Positions 40,641 to 49,023 of a stretch of 64,000 bases of DNA are shown here, piece after piece; position 1 is the stretch's first letter, and each line of letters begins with the position of its first letter. The stretch spans positions 62,001 to 126,000 of the forward strand of contig NZ_JACORT010000007.1 in the NCBI RefSeq assembly GCF_014297465.1, in the 5' to 3' direction. The translations under genes and the position numbers were made by a program. The notes under the pieces are model-generated. The model was not told the DNA's origin. It saw only the letters and a list, made by a program, of their open reading frames with translations, and searched no databases. This stretch comes from Ramlibacter cellulosilyticus. Lineage in GTDB: Bacteria; Pseudomonadota; Gammaproteobacteria; Burkholderiales; Burkholderiaceae_C.

Positions 40641-41098
40641 CCCCCTCTCCGTCATCCCCGCGAAGGCGGGGATCCAGGGCTCCAGAAAGAAAGGCGCGAA
40701 GCGCCTTCCCAATGCGACGCCGGCGGTGGGCGTCGCCCCAGGCGGTGCGCGGTGTCGTCCCGCAGTCAGGGGCGGCGCCTGGAAAGCTGCTTGTGGCGCC
40801 GCCGCACGGCCCGGAGAGCGAAGCGCCGGGACGTGCGCCGGTCTGACTCGCGAGACTGATTGAGTCTTCAGTTGCACGCGCGCGTGCAACTGAAGGCGAG
40901 TTGTCGAGCGTGCGGCGCCGCGAGCAGCTTTCCAGGGACTCCGGCGCGCGAAGCCGCCGGACGCCGCACCGCGGGACGGCACCGCGCACCGCCTGGGGCG
41001 ACGGGGGCGCTGCGCCAAAAGCAGGAACGGGCGCAACGCGCCCGTTCAAAGATGGAAGCCCTGGGTCCCCGCCTTCGCGGGGATGACGGAGAGGGGAG
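40641..41098. repeat. Composite giant inverted repeat, about 450 bp
   Basis: The two halves are reverse complements in four ordered blocks: repeat C at the tips (40650-40679 and 41059-41088), a small hairpin next to it, a block containing GTCGCCCCAGGCGGTGCGCG, a block containing CTGGAAAGCTGCT, and a perfect 30-bp palindrome at the centre (40866-40895). Spacers between blocks have diverged and differ in length. The whole non-coding stretch 40365-41116 is made of repeats; no gene is supported there. Confidence 0.85.
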
Positions 41099-41116
41099 CG
41101 GGAATGACGAACAGGC

Positions 41117-41965
41117 CTACTGCGCCGACGCCGTCGTCTGCCGCTCGTAGTCCGCCCGCTTCATGCTCACGTACGTCCCGCGGTCCATCTCGTGCAGCTG
41201 GCGCGGATAACGCTCCGTCGCGCTGAACCACTGGTTGATGCGCTTGTCGACGCGTGACGCAGCCGGTGCATCCATCGTGTCGAGATACGAGTCGATCGCC
41301 AGGTAGTAGCGCATCGCGTTGCGCTCCACCGCGCCGCGCAGGCCGTCGCTGGTGAAGCCTGCCTTGTTGGCGCCCGCGGTGGACAGGTAGGCCTGCATCG
41401 CGAACTTGCCGATGCCGCCGTAGCCGTAGGCGTAGTTCATGTGCATGAAGGTCTTGCCGTTCTCCAGCGGGACCGCCTCCACGTTCACGCGATAGTCGCG
41501 CGTGCCGAAGGGGCCCTGCCCCGCGTTGAGGCGCGTGGACAGGTAGTCGCTGCTGGCCGCGCCGGGGCTGAAGGCGAAGCTGATCGGATAGGTCTGGTCG
41601 ATCGGCGAGTTCCACTTGCGGCCGATGCGCACCGTGAGGCTGTTGCCGCTCGCGCGGCAACCCTTGGTGTTGAACGGCAGCAGCATGATGTCGCACCAGG
41701 CGTTCGGGTCCTGCAGTGCGTCCTTCACCTGCTCGAACGGGTGGTCCAGCACCGCGTACACGTCGCCGCGCAGCGTGTTGCTGCCCTCGGCGGAGTCGAT
41801 GTACAGCTGGCGGCCGTACGAGTTGTTCTGCAGCTGCGGCTTCAGCTCGGTGTAGCGGCCCTGCAGGGCGCCCGCGTCCGCATAGGCGGCGACGGAGCCC
41901 AGCGCGAGCACGCAGGCGGTGCCCACGCCCGTGATCCAGCGGGCGATCGGAGAGATGCGCTTCAT
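41117..41965 (-). CDS. Exported SRPBCC/START-like protein of unknown function
   Basis: 282 residues. Signal peptide ending at about Ala29 (SVAAYADA). The region AVLDHPFEQVKDALQDPNAW and the following beta-rich part resemble START/SRPBCC lipid- or ligand-binding folds. Role unknown; periplasmic location is inferred. Its ATG (41963-41965) overlaps the stop of the next upstream gene. The open frame continues far upstream of the signal peptide but only as shadow. Confidence 0.72.
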   Translation of the reverse strand: MKRISPIARWITGVGTACVLALGSVAAYADAGALQGRYTELKPQLQNNSYGRQLYIDSAEGSNTLRGDVYAVLDHPFEQVKDALQDPNAWCDIMLLPFNTKGCRASGNSLTVRIGRKWNSPIDQTYPISFAFSPGAASSDYLSTRLNAGQGPFGTRDYRVNVEAVPLENGKTFMHMNYAYGYGGIGKFAMQAYLSTAGANKAGFTSDGLRGAVERNAMRYYLAIDSYLDTMDAPAASRVDKRINQWFSATERYPRQLHEMDRGTYVSMKRADYERQTTASAQ

Positions 41966-42456
41966 GCGTGTTTCCTGTGGGGGTCGGCTTCCTCGACGTG
42001 CGAAGCCTCGGTGGGTTCGGCGGCGGTCCCGGTGGTCTCCGACTCTTCTTCCAGGAAGGCCTGGACGTCGAGCTGGATGCCGCCCATGAACAGCGAATGC
42101 GGCGCCACCTCGTACAGGTAGCGGCCGCGCGGATGCAGCACCAGCCGCAGGCGCAGCTTCGGGTCCGCCACGCCTTCCCACGCCCGGATCAGCCGGGTGC
42201 GCACCAGGTTGTCCGGGCACTGCAGCGACTTGAGCTTGTGGTAGTTGGAGGAGAGGTCCACCGCGTCCAGGTACCAGGGCGACTGCTTGTTGCGCGCCAG
42301 CAGGTTCGCGGACAGGTCGATCTCCAGCGTGAGCAGGTTCTCGTCGACGACCTCGAGCACGAGGTTGCGACCGAGCAGGCCGCCATTGGCCTCCCCGTAC
42401 TTGTACGTGAGGTGGAGGTGGGATGGCGTTTTGCGCAGCGAATATTTCATGGGCAT
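41962..42456 (-). CDS. Conserved-looking cytoplasmic protein of unknown function
   Basis: 164 residues from the ATG at 42454-42456 (GTG at 42457 and ATG at 42448 are alternatives). Contains KYGEANGGLLGRNLVLEVVD and PWYLDAVDLSSNYHKLKSLQ; the tail is acidic (EEESETTGTAAEP). No signal or membrane segment and no family recognised. Translationally coupled to the SRPBCC-like gene, suggesting a shared role. Confidence 0.65.
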   Translation of the reverse strand: MPMKYSLRKTPSHLHLTYKYGEANGGLLGRNLVLEVVDENLLTLEIDLSANLLARNKQSPWYLDAVDLSSNYHKLKSLQCPDNLVRTRLIRAWEGVADPKLRLRLVLHPRGRYLYEVAPHSLFMGGIQLDVQAFLEEESETTGTAAEPTEASHVEEADPHRKHA

Positions 42457-42497
42457 CACCCGTTGGGCACAGCCTGAAGCAGTGCCCGCGGCCGATG

Positions 42498-42575
42498 TGT
42501 AGGACGGCGTTGCGAGTGGCTGTGCGTGCGCTCAGCCACGGCCGCACGCGCGCGCCACGCACGACGTTTCCTACA
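42498..42575. repeat. Imperfect long inverted repeat in a divergent promoter region
   Basis: TGTAGGA at 42498-42504 pairs with TCCTACA at 42569-42575, and inner segments pair partially (GTGGC with GCCAC). It lies between the divergent genes at 41962-42456 and 42674-43702. A role in regulation is speculative. Confidence 0.5.
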
Positions 42576-42673
42576 GGCGATGCCGGGGTTTGGCGCACGT
42601 GCCGGCTGGGCCAGCGTCCCAAGATGAGAGGCAACCTTTCCTTCATTCCCCGCAGACAAAAGGAGCGAACACC

Positions 42674-43702
42674 ATGGCTGAAGAACGCGAAGACCGCGAC
42701 CTGAACCGCGACCTGAACCGCGACCCGATCACCGACGAACCCGGTGCGCACCCGATCGGCACCGGCGTGGGCGCCGCAGGCGGCGCGGTCGCCGGCGCGG
42801 CGGCGGGCTCGGTGGCCGGCCCCGTGGGCGCGGCCGTGGGCGGCGTCGTCGGTGCGGTGGTCGGCGGGCTCGCCGGCAAGGCCGCCGGCGAAGCCGTGAA
42901 CCCCACCGCCGAAGAAGCCTTCTGGCGCGAGAACTACAGCAAGGAGCCGTACTACGAGAGCGGCCGCAGCTTCGACGACTACAGCCCCGCGTACCGCCTG
43001 GGCCTGTCCGGCCGCGAGCGCTACCAGGACGAGCAGTGGACGGCCGTCGAGCCCCGCCTTGCCGGCGAATGGGAGAGCACCCGCGGCAACTCCACGCTGA
43101 ACTGGGACCGTGCCCGTCCCGCGTCGCAGGCTGCGTGGTCCCGCGTCGACGAGCAGTACCGCGGCTCCGGCAGCGGCATGTCGGGCGCGGCCGCCGGCAC
43201 CGGCGCGGCCGGCGCGGTGGGCGCCATGCAGCAGTCCGGCAACAACGACGGCGACCGCGGCGACGTGATCGACGTGCTGAAGGACCTGGTCGAGTGCTGC
43301 AAGGACGGCGAGTACGGCTTCCGCGAGTGCGCCGAGCAGGCGAAGCGCGAGGACCTGAAGTCCACCTTCCTGCAGCGGGCCGACGACTGCCGCCGCGGCG
43401 CGCAGGAACTCAACGACTGCCTGCGCCAGTACGGCGCGAAGACCGAGGACGGCGGCAGCGCCATGGGCGCCATGCACCGCGGCTGGGTGTCGATCAAGTC
43501 CAAGCTGACCACCTACGACGACAAGGCGGTGCTGGAAGAAGCGGAGCGCGGCGAGGACAACGCCAAGGCGCGCTACATGAAGGCGCTGCAGAAGAACCTG
43601 CCGTCGGACGTGCGCCAGGTGGTGGAGCGCCAGTACCAGGGCGTGCAGCGCAACCACGACCAGGTGAAGATGCTGCGCGACCAGTTCCGCGCCGCCAGCT
43701 GA
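42674..43702 (+). CDS. Glycine-zipper plus DUF2383 (PA2169-like) stress-type protein
   Basis: 342 residues in three parts: a short charged N-terminus with duplicated DLNRDLNRD; a glycine-zipper segment at about 32-75 (GTGVGAAGGAVAGAAAGS and onward); a linker with another small-residue run at about 165-185; and a C-terminal four-helix DUF2383 domain from about 195 (DVIDVLKDLVECCKDGEYGF). Such proteins are often general-stress or membrane-associated; function here is unknown. Strong ribosome site AAAGGAGCG. Followed by a terminator. Confidence 0.82.
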   Translation: MAEEREDRDLNRDLNRDPITDEPGAHPIGTGVGAAGGAVAGAAAGSVAGPVGAAVGGVVGAVVGGLAGKAAGEAVNPTAEEAFWRENYSKEPYYESGRSFDDYSPAYRLGLSGRERYQDEQWTAVEPRLAGEWESTRGNSTLNWDRARPASQAAWSRVDEQYRGSGSGMSGAAAGTGAAGAVGAMQQSGNNDGDRGDVIDVLKDLVECCKDGEYGFRECAEQAKREDLKSTFLQRADDCRRGAQELNDCLRQYGAKTEDGGSAMGAMHRGWVSIKSKLTTYDDKAVLEEAERGEDNAKARYMKALQKNLPSDVRQVVERQYQGVQRNHDQVKMLRDQFRAAS

Positions 43703-43711
43703 CGGAGTACA

Positions 43712-43740
43712 AGGAAGGGGCCGCGGCCCCTTCCTCTTTT
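43712..43740 (+). terminator. Rho-independent terminator
   Basis: A perfect 24-base palindrome at 43712-43735 (half AGGAAGGGGCCG) followed by CTTTT, 10 bases after the DUF2383 gene stop and 10 before ligD. Confidence 0.9.
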
Positions 43741-43749
43741 GCGAGACCC

Positions 43750-46332
43750 ATGGCAGACAAGAGCGCCCTCAAGACCTATCGCGACAAACGCAACTTCGAC
43801 GCGACGCCGGAACCGGCGGAAGGCGGCGAAGCGAACGAGAGCGCCCGCAGCTTCGTGATCCAGAAGCACTGGGCGACGCGGCTGCACTACGACTTCCGGC
43901 TGGAGCTGGAAGGCACGATGAAGAGCTGGGCGGTCCCGAAAGGTCCCAGCTTCGACCCGAACGACAAGCGCATGGCGATGCCCACCGAGGACCATCCCAT
44001 CGCATACAACAAGTTCGAAGGCACCATCCCGCCCGGCAACTACGGCGCGGGCAAGGTGATCATCTGGGACAAGGGCACCTGGATCCCGCTGGAAGATCCG
44101 CACAAGGGGTACCGCGACGGCAAGCTCAAGTTCGAGCTGCGCGGGCACAAGATGCACGGCCACTGGACGCTCGTGCGCATGAAAGGCCGCGGCGACCGCG
44201 GCAAGGACCCGTGGCTCCTGATCAAGGAGCGCGACGACTTCGCGCGGCCCGCCGCGGAATTCAGCGTCGTCGACGAGATGCCGGACTCGGTGCAATCGCT
44301 CGCGGATCGCCCCCCTTCCCGCCATCCCCGCGCCGGCGGGGACCCACCGCCGAAGGCGGCTCCGGCCCGTGACGGCCCGCCCGAAGGCGCGCGCAAGGCC
44401 AAGCTCCCCGACACCCTCCAGCCCGAACTCGCCGTCCTCGTCGACGAGCCGCCGGAACACCCGGAAGACTGGGTCTTCGAGATCAAGTTCGACGGCTATC
44501 GCATGCTCGCACGCGCCGAGGGCGGCGAGGTGCAGCTCGTCACGCGCAACGGCAACGACTGGACGCCGCGCCTGCCCGGCCTCGTGAAGGCCTTGCGCAG
44601 CATGGAGCTGCCCGACGGCTGGTACGACGGCGAGATCATCATGCCCGGCAAGGACACGCCGGCGGACTTCCAGGCGCTGCAAGGCGCGTTCGACAGCAAG
44701 CGCACCGAGCAGATCGTCTATTACCTGTTCGACCTGCCCTTCTGCGCCGGCCACGACCTGCGCGACGTGCCGCTCACCGAGCGCCGCGCCGTGCTGCAGC
44801 GCATCTGCGAACGCAAGCCCCACCCCAACGTGCGCTTCAGCGCCGTGTTCGACGTGGCGCCGCAGGACATGCTCGATTCCGCCTGCCGCCTCGGGCTCGA
44901 AGGCGTCATTGCCAAGCGGCGCGACTCCGCCTATGTCGGCCGGCGCTCCAGCGACTGGATCAAGCTCAAGTGCAAGCTGCGGCAGGAGTTCGTGATCGGC
45001 GGCTGGACCGATCCCAAGGGCTCGCGCACCGGCATCGGCTCGCTGCTGCTCGGCGTGCACGGCGACGACGGCAAGCTGCGCTACGCGGGCAACGTCGGCA
45101 CCGGCTTCAACGAGGAGGCCCTGCGCGACCTGCGCAAGCGGCTCGACGCCCTCGCCGCCTCGCGCAAGCCCTTCGAGGCCGGCACGGGCCTGCCGCGCGA
45201 CGCGCACTGGGTACGGCCCGACCTGGTCTGCGAAGTGTCCTTCGGCGAATGGACGCGCGACGGCAAGATCCGCCACTCGGTCTTCCACGGGCTGCGCAGC
45301 GACAAGCCCGCGGCGGCAGTGGGCGAAGAGCCGGTGCTCCACGAGCCGCCGCCGGACCAGCCGGCGGCCAGGCCGAAGCGCGCGGCGAAGAAGGCTGCGG
45401 CGCCTGCACCGGCGCCGGCGGCTGCGCCGGCCGCCGCGACGCCCTTGCCGTCCACGCTGCGCATCAGCAACCCCGACCGCGTCGTCGATCCGCAGAGCAA
45501 GATCACGAAGGTGGAGCTGGTGCGCTACTACGCGCTGGTGGCGCCGCTGATGATGCCGCACCTCGAAGACCGCCCCATTGCCATGGTGCGCGCGCCCGAC
45601 GGTATCGAAGGCCAGCTCTTCTTCCAGAAGCACCTGGACCGCTACAAGATGGCCGGCGTCGAGCCGCTCGCGCCCGAGATCTTTCCGGGCCACCCGCCCA
45701 TGGTGAAGATGGCGAGTGCCGAAGGCCTGCTCTCGGCCGCGCAGATGAACGTGATCGAGATCCACACGTGGAACGGCGTGGTGAAGACCATCGACAGGCC
45801 GGACCGCATGACCTTCGACATCGACCCGGGCGAAGGCGTCACCTGGGCGCAGATCCAGGAGGCGGCGACGCTCGTGCGCACCATGCTCGACGAGCTGCAG
45901 TTGCCCTGCTTCCTCAAGACCAGCGGCGGCAAGGGCCTGCACCTCGTCGTGCCGCTGAAGCCGCGCTTCGATTGGGACACGGTCAAGGACTTCTCGCAGG
46001 CGGTCGTGCAGCACCTGTCGCGCACGCTGCCCGACCGCTTCGTCGCCAAGAGCGGCGCGAAGAACCGCGTGGGCCGCATCTTCATCGACTACCTGCGCAA
46101 CGGCTACGGTGCGACGACGGTCTGCGCGTGGTCGGCCCGCGCGCGCCCGGGGCTGGGGATCTCGGTACCCACGCGCTGGGATGAACTTCCCGCGCTCAAA
46201 GGTGGCGCCCACTGGACGGTGGGCACGGCGCACCAGCGGCTCGACCAGGGCAACGCGCCCTGGGACGACTACGAGAAGAGCCGCTGCACGCTGGACGACG
46301 CGATGAAGAAGCTCGGCTTCGAACCGCGCTAG
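43750..46332 (+). CDS. ligD: Multidomain ATP-dependent DNA ligase D (NHEJ)
   Basis: 860 residues. Order: 3'-phosphoesterase domain (about 1-175, with HYDFRLELEGTMKSWAVPKG), ATP ligase domain with nucleotidylated Lys246 in KFDGYR, OB domain to about 520, an Ala/Pro linker, and C-terminal primase-polymerase domain from about 570 (MTFDIDPGEG; FLKTSGGKGLHLVVPL). LigD processes and seals double-strand breaks with Ku; no ku gene is in the window. The linker after the first domain holds a REP-like palindrome translated in frame. The stop shares CTAG with the convergent gene. Confidence 0.95.
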   Translation: MADKSALKTYRDKRNFDATPEPAEGGEANESARSFVIQKHWATRLHYDFRLELEGTMKSWAVPKGPSFDPNDKRMAMPTEDHPIAYNKFEGTIPPGNYGAGKVIIWDKGTWIPLEDPHKGYRDGKLKFELRGHKMHGHWTLVRMKGRGDRGKDPWLLIKERDDFARPAAEFSVVDEMPDSVQSLADRPPSRHPRAGGDPPPKAAPARDGPPEGARKAKLPDTLQPELAVLVDEPPEHPEDWVFEIKFDGYRMLARAEGGEVQLVTRNGNDWTPRLPGLVKALRSMELPDGWYDGEIIMPGKDTPADFQALQGAFDSKRTEQIVYYLFDLPFCAGHDLRDVPLTERRAVLQRICERKPHPNVRFSAVFDVAPQDMLDSACRLGLEGVIAKRRDSAYVGRRSSDWIKLKCKLRQEFVIGGWTDPKGSRTGIGSLLLGVHGDDGKLRYAGNVGTGFNEEALRDLRKRLDALAASRKPFEAGTGLPRDAHWVRPDLVCEVSFGEWTRDGKIRHSVFHGLRSDKPAAAVGEEPVLHEPPPDQPAARPKRAAKKAAAPAPAPAAAPAAATPLPSTLRISNPDRVVDPQSKITKVELVRYYALVAPLMMPHLEDRPIAMVRAPDGIEGQLFFQKHLDRYKMAGVEPLAPEIFPGHPPMVKMASAEGLLSAAQMNVIEIHTWNGVVKTIDRPDRMTFDIDPGEGVTWAQIQEAATLVRTMLDELQLPCFLKTSGGKGLHLVVPLKPRFDWDTVKDFSQAVVQHLSRTLPDRFVAKSGAKNRVGRIFIDYLRNGYGATTVCAWSARARPGLGISVPTRWDELPALKGGAHWTVGTAHQRLDQGNAPWDDYEKSRCTLDDAMKKLGFEPR
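44321..44346 (+). repeat. Degenerate repeat C inside ligD
   Basis: TCCCCGC-GCCG-GCGGGGA hairpin (44325-44342) flanked by CCA and ACCCA, matching repeat C. It is translated as SRHPRAGGDPP in the phosphoesterase-ligase linker and keeps the frame open. Confidence 0.75.
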
Positions 46333-46985
46333 AAGGCTGCGAAGCGCAGCACCACGGCGTCGCCCTGGCGCACGAGCTCCACGCCTTCGGCGCCGGCCAG
46401 CGCGGCGACGTCTTCCCAGGCGATCTGGCGGTAGTGCGCTTCGGCCGGGATGCCCTTGTCGCCCTGCGTCGGCCGCACGAGTACCGACAGGCGCACGCCG
46501 CCCTCTTCGGCCGCCGCGCCCAGCACCAGTTCCGCGGGCGCGGGGTGATGGTCGGTGCAGTGGAGCAGCGTCGCGGCGAGCAGTTGCCGGATCGCCGAGC
46601 GACGCACCTGCACGCGGACGTCGCCGACCTCGTTGCGCAGGGCGTAGCCGCGGAAGCTGAAGCTCGTGGCGAGCAGCGCGGCGCATTCGCGCACGGCGTC
46701 CGGCACGGAGACACCGACCGTGTCATCGGGGGCGAGCCAGCCGACCACGTCGATGCACGAGGCCAGCGCCGCCTTGGCGAAGCCGTTGATCTTGCCCGCG
46801 CTGTCCTGCAGGTGCGCGATGTCGGGCGTGGGCGCGCGGAGGCGCCGGTCCATGACCTCGTAGATCATCCCGATGGGCTGCAGGTTGACGACGAGGTGGT
46901 GGCGCATGGACGGCGCGAGGCGCCGCAGCAGGGCGTAGCGCGCGGCTTCCACTTGGGGCGAGTCGGGCGTGGGCGAGGTGGACAT
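46329..46985 (-). CDS. Histidine-kinase-like or HPt-like protein without recognised ATPase motifs
   Basis: 218 residues. Two N-terminal helices with adjacent histidines H29-H30 in SMRHHLVVNLQPIGMI resemble a DHp/HPt hairpin, and the C-terminal half resembles a degenerate HATPase fold without the N, G1 and G2 boxes. This layout recalls ChpT-type phosphotransferases but homology is uncertain. It converges on ligD, sharing CTAG. Confidence 0.55.
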   Translation of the reverse strand: MSTSPTPDSPQVEAARYALLRRLAPSMRHHLVVNLQPIGMIYEVMDRRLRAPTPDIAHLQDSAGKINGFAKAALASCIDVVGWLAPDDTVGVSVPDAVRECAALLATSFSFRGYALRNEVGDVRVQVRRSAIRQLLAATLLHCTDHHPAPAELVLGAAAEEGGVRLSVLVRPTQGDKGIPAEAHYRQIAWEDVAALAGAEGVELVRQGDAVVLRFAAF

Positions 46986-47089
46986 GGCGGACGGTTATAG
47001 CAGGGGGTGCGACCTAGGTCCAATGCCGGGCCGCCGGCGGCTGGGCCAAGCTTCGCGTACCGCGCGTCGCGCTGTCACCGGAGCACACC

Positions 47090-47659
47090 ATGCGAACCCT
47101 CCACGGCCTGCTGGCGGCCGCCGCCCTCGTCCTGGCGACCTGCGGCGCGGGCTGGGCCCAGGACACGCCCGCCGGCCCCGAGGCCAAGGAAGCCGAACGC
47201 CAGGCCAGGCTGCAACTGGCCGACCAGGGGCTGCAGAAGCTCTACAAGATCCAGCCGGACGCGCGCGAAGCCGTGGAGAAGGCCGTGGGCTACGCCGTCT
47301 TCGAGGTCGACTCCATCTACGCCCTCGTCTTCGTCGGCCAGAAGGGCAAGGGCGTGCTGTTCGACAACGCGACGAAGAAGCCGACCTTCATGAACAGCTC
47401 GCGCGCGGGCACGGGGCCCGGCGTGGGCAAGCAGAAGGTCTACCAGGTCTTCGTCTTCAAGACCAAGGGCGCGCTGGAGCAGTTCGTGGCCGCGGGCAGC
47501 GCCGGGGCCGACGTGGGCGCCTCCGTCAGCACGGGCAAGGACGGCATGATGCGGTCCTTCAATCCCTCGATCGACATCTACCAGGTGCCGGAGTCCGGCA
47601 TGGCGGTGCAGGCGAGCTGGGGCGGGACGGTGTACACGGTGGACGCGGCGTTGCAGTGA
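47090..47659 (+). CDS. Exported SYLF (Ysc84-like) domain protein
   Basis: 189 residues. Signal peptide ending near Ala23 (AGWAQ). The SYLF domain shows KAVGYAVFEVDSIYALVFVG and the later GADVGASVSTGKDGMMR. SYLF domains bind lipids; many bacterial members are periplasmic or outer-membrane-associated. Function here is unknown. A truncated 13-base match to repeat B follows the stop at 47660. Confidence 0.85.
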   Translation: MRTLHGLLAAAALVLATCGAGWAQDTPAGPEAKEAERQARLQLADQGLQKLYKIQPDAREAVEKAVGYAVFEVDSIYALVFVGQKGKGVLFDNATKKPTFMNSSRAGTGPGVGKQKVYQVFVFKTKGALEQFVAAGSAGADVGASVSTGKDGMMRSFNPSIDIYQVPESGMAVQASWGGTVYTVDAALQ

Positions 47660-47689
47660 TGCTGGGGTGCGCGGTCGGCCCGTTCCCCT

Positions 47690-49015
47690 TCACCGCCGCT
47701 GCGTGACCCGCGTGCCCAATGCCCGCGGCTCGAACTCCGGCCGGAACCGGCACCCCGCGCCATACGTTGCCTCGAACGCCGGACACCGCTGGGCGATCCC
47801 CGCCGCCGTCGGCTTCGCTCCTCCCTTCGCCCACTGCGCCAGCGCCTCGAACAGCGTCACGTACGTCGGATCGCTGAGGTAGCTGTGGGCACGGTCCGCC
47901 GTGAACGTCTGCACCAGGTGCCCCGCCGTGCCCGCGCGCTCCATGGTCTGGCGGAACGCGTGGTCCATCTCCACGAACGCGGTCGGGTCGTCGATGCCGT
48001 GCACCGTGAGCACGGGCACGGGAATGCGCCCGTCGGGGTCGGTGTCGGCACCGAACTGCGCCACCGCCTGCGGATCCTCGGCGTACCGGGCGACCGCGGC
48101 GTTGAGCGCCGCATCGTCGTCGGAGCCGCGGTACTCCGCGCCGATGTTGCCGAACACGTTGCGTCCGCCGGTGCGCTGCGCGATGTCCTGGAAGTGCCAG
48201 GTCGCCCAGTGGAGGTGCCCCGGGATGGATTCCGCCGGGACTTTCAGCGCCGTGGTGAGCGTCCGCAGCTTGCGCTGCTGCTCCGGCGTGCGTTGCGCCG
48301 CGGGACGGTCCAGCCCGAGGCAGGCATCGACGCGGCGTCGCAGCTCCGCGGGCGTGAGGGTCGCGTCCGCCGGCAGTCCCATCCACAGCGGGTACGCCTT
48401 TTCGGAAGGCAGCGGGTGGTTGTTGCACAGCGCCTGGTACAGCACGCGCAGGTCGAGGCGGAAGTCGTACGCGCGCGTGCCGCCGGCCAGCACGCCGCTG
48501 GAGAGCAGCACCGCATCGTAGGGGCGCCGGCCGTGGCCGTCATCGGTGAACATCGAGGCGCCCACCGCGGCGACGGAAGCCCCCCAGGACTGGCCGTGCA
48601 GCAGCGTCAGCTGCGGCCTGGCCACGTGCTGCAGGAAGATGCGGCGCAGGCGCTCCGTGTCTTCGGCGGCCGCGCGCACGGCGACGCCGCCCTGGCGGAA
48701 GCTGGAGCCGGCCCAGGCGTAGCCGGCCCTGGGCACGATCGCCCAGCGCTTGAGGTCTTCGGCCGTGCGCTCCAGGGTCGGCGCACCCAGCGTCGGGCCG
48801 CCGTGCGCATGCAGCACCAGCGTGCCGTTCCACCGCGCCGGCATGGCGATCAGGTAGAACGCGCCGGCGCTGTCGCGCCCCTGCAGGCAGTGCGTGTCCT
48901 TCGGCAGTTCCGCGGGGCACGCCGCCGCCTGCGGCGCGACTTCGGGTGATTCGCGCTGGAGCCCGGCACAGCCCCCGAGCAGAAGGGCAGCGAGGAGGAG
49001 GGAAAGCAGTCGCAT
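47690..49015 (-). CDS. Lipoprotein alpha/beta hydrolase
   Basis: 441 residues. Lipobox LGGC (Cys16). Catalytic serine S143 in HGQSWGAS, acid in HGIDDPTAF, histidine in DRAHSYL. The chemistry is esterase-like; the substrate is unknown. It starts 8 bases after the tannase-like gene stop and is very likely co-transcribed with it. Cell-surface or periplasmic location is inferred from the lipobox. Confidence 0.82.
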   Translation of the reverse strand: MRLLSLLLAALLLGGCAGLQRESPEVAPQAAACPAELPKDTHCLQGRDSAGAFYLIAMPARWNGTLVLHAHGGPTLGAPTLERTAEDLKRWAIVPRAGYAWAGSSFRQGGVAVRAAAEDTERLRRIFLQHVARPQLTLLHGQSWGASVAAVGASMFTDDGHGRRPYDAVLLSSGVLAGGTRAYDFRLDLRVLYQALCNNHPLPSEKAYPLWMGLPADATLTPAELRRRVDACLGLDRPAAQRTPEQQRKLRTLTTALKVPAESIPGHLHWATWHFQDIAQRTGGRNVFGNIGAEYRGSDDDAALNAAVARYAEDPQAVAQFGADTDPDGRIPVPVLTVHGIDDPTAFVEMDHAFRQTMERAGTAGHLVQTFTADRAHSYLSDPTYVTLFEALAQWAKGGAKPTAAGIAQRCPAFEATYGAGCRFRPEFEPRALGTRVTQRR

Positions 49016-49023
49016 GGTCGTCC

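Noticed and set aside
40377-41049. Overlapping frames of 90-219 residues between metK and the SRPBCC-like gene
   Set aside because: All run through inverted repeats on both strands with no conserved motif or ribosome site.
40641-41098. A small structured RNA gene
   Set aside because: The stem blocks are repeat-derived and no promoter or terminator frames them; kept only as a repeat.
43750-46332. Search for a ku gene beside ligD
   Set aside because: None of the flanking genes resembles Ku; it may lie elsewhere in the genome.
43573-46686. 1037-residue frame opposite ligD
   Set aside because: Shadow of the third-position GC bias; ligD is intact on the other strand with all motifs.
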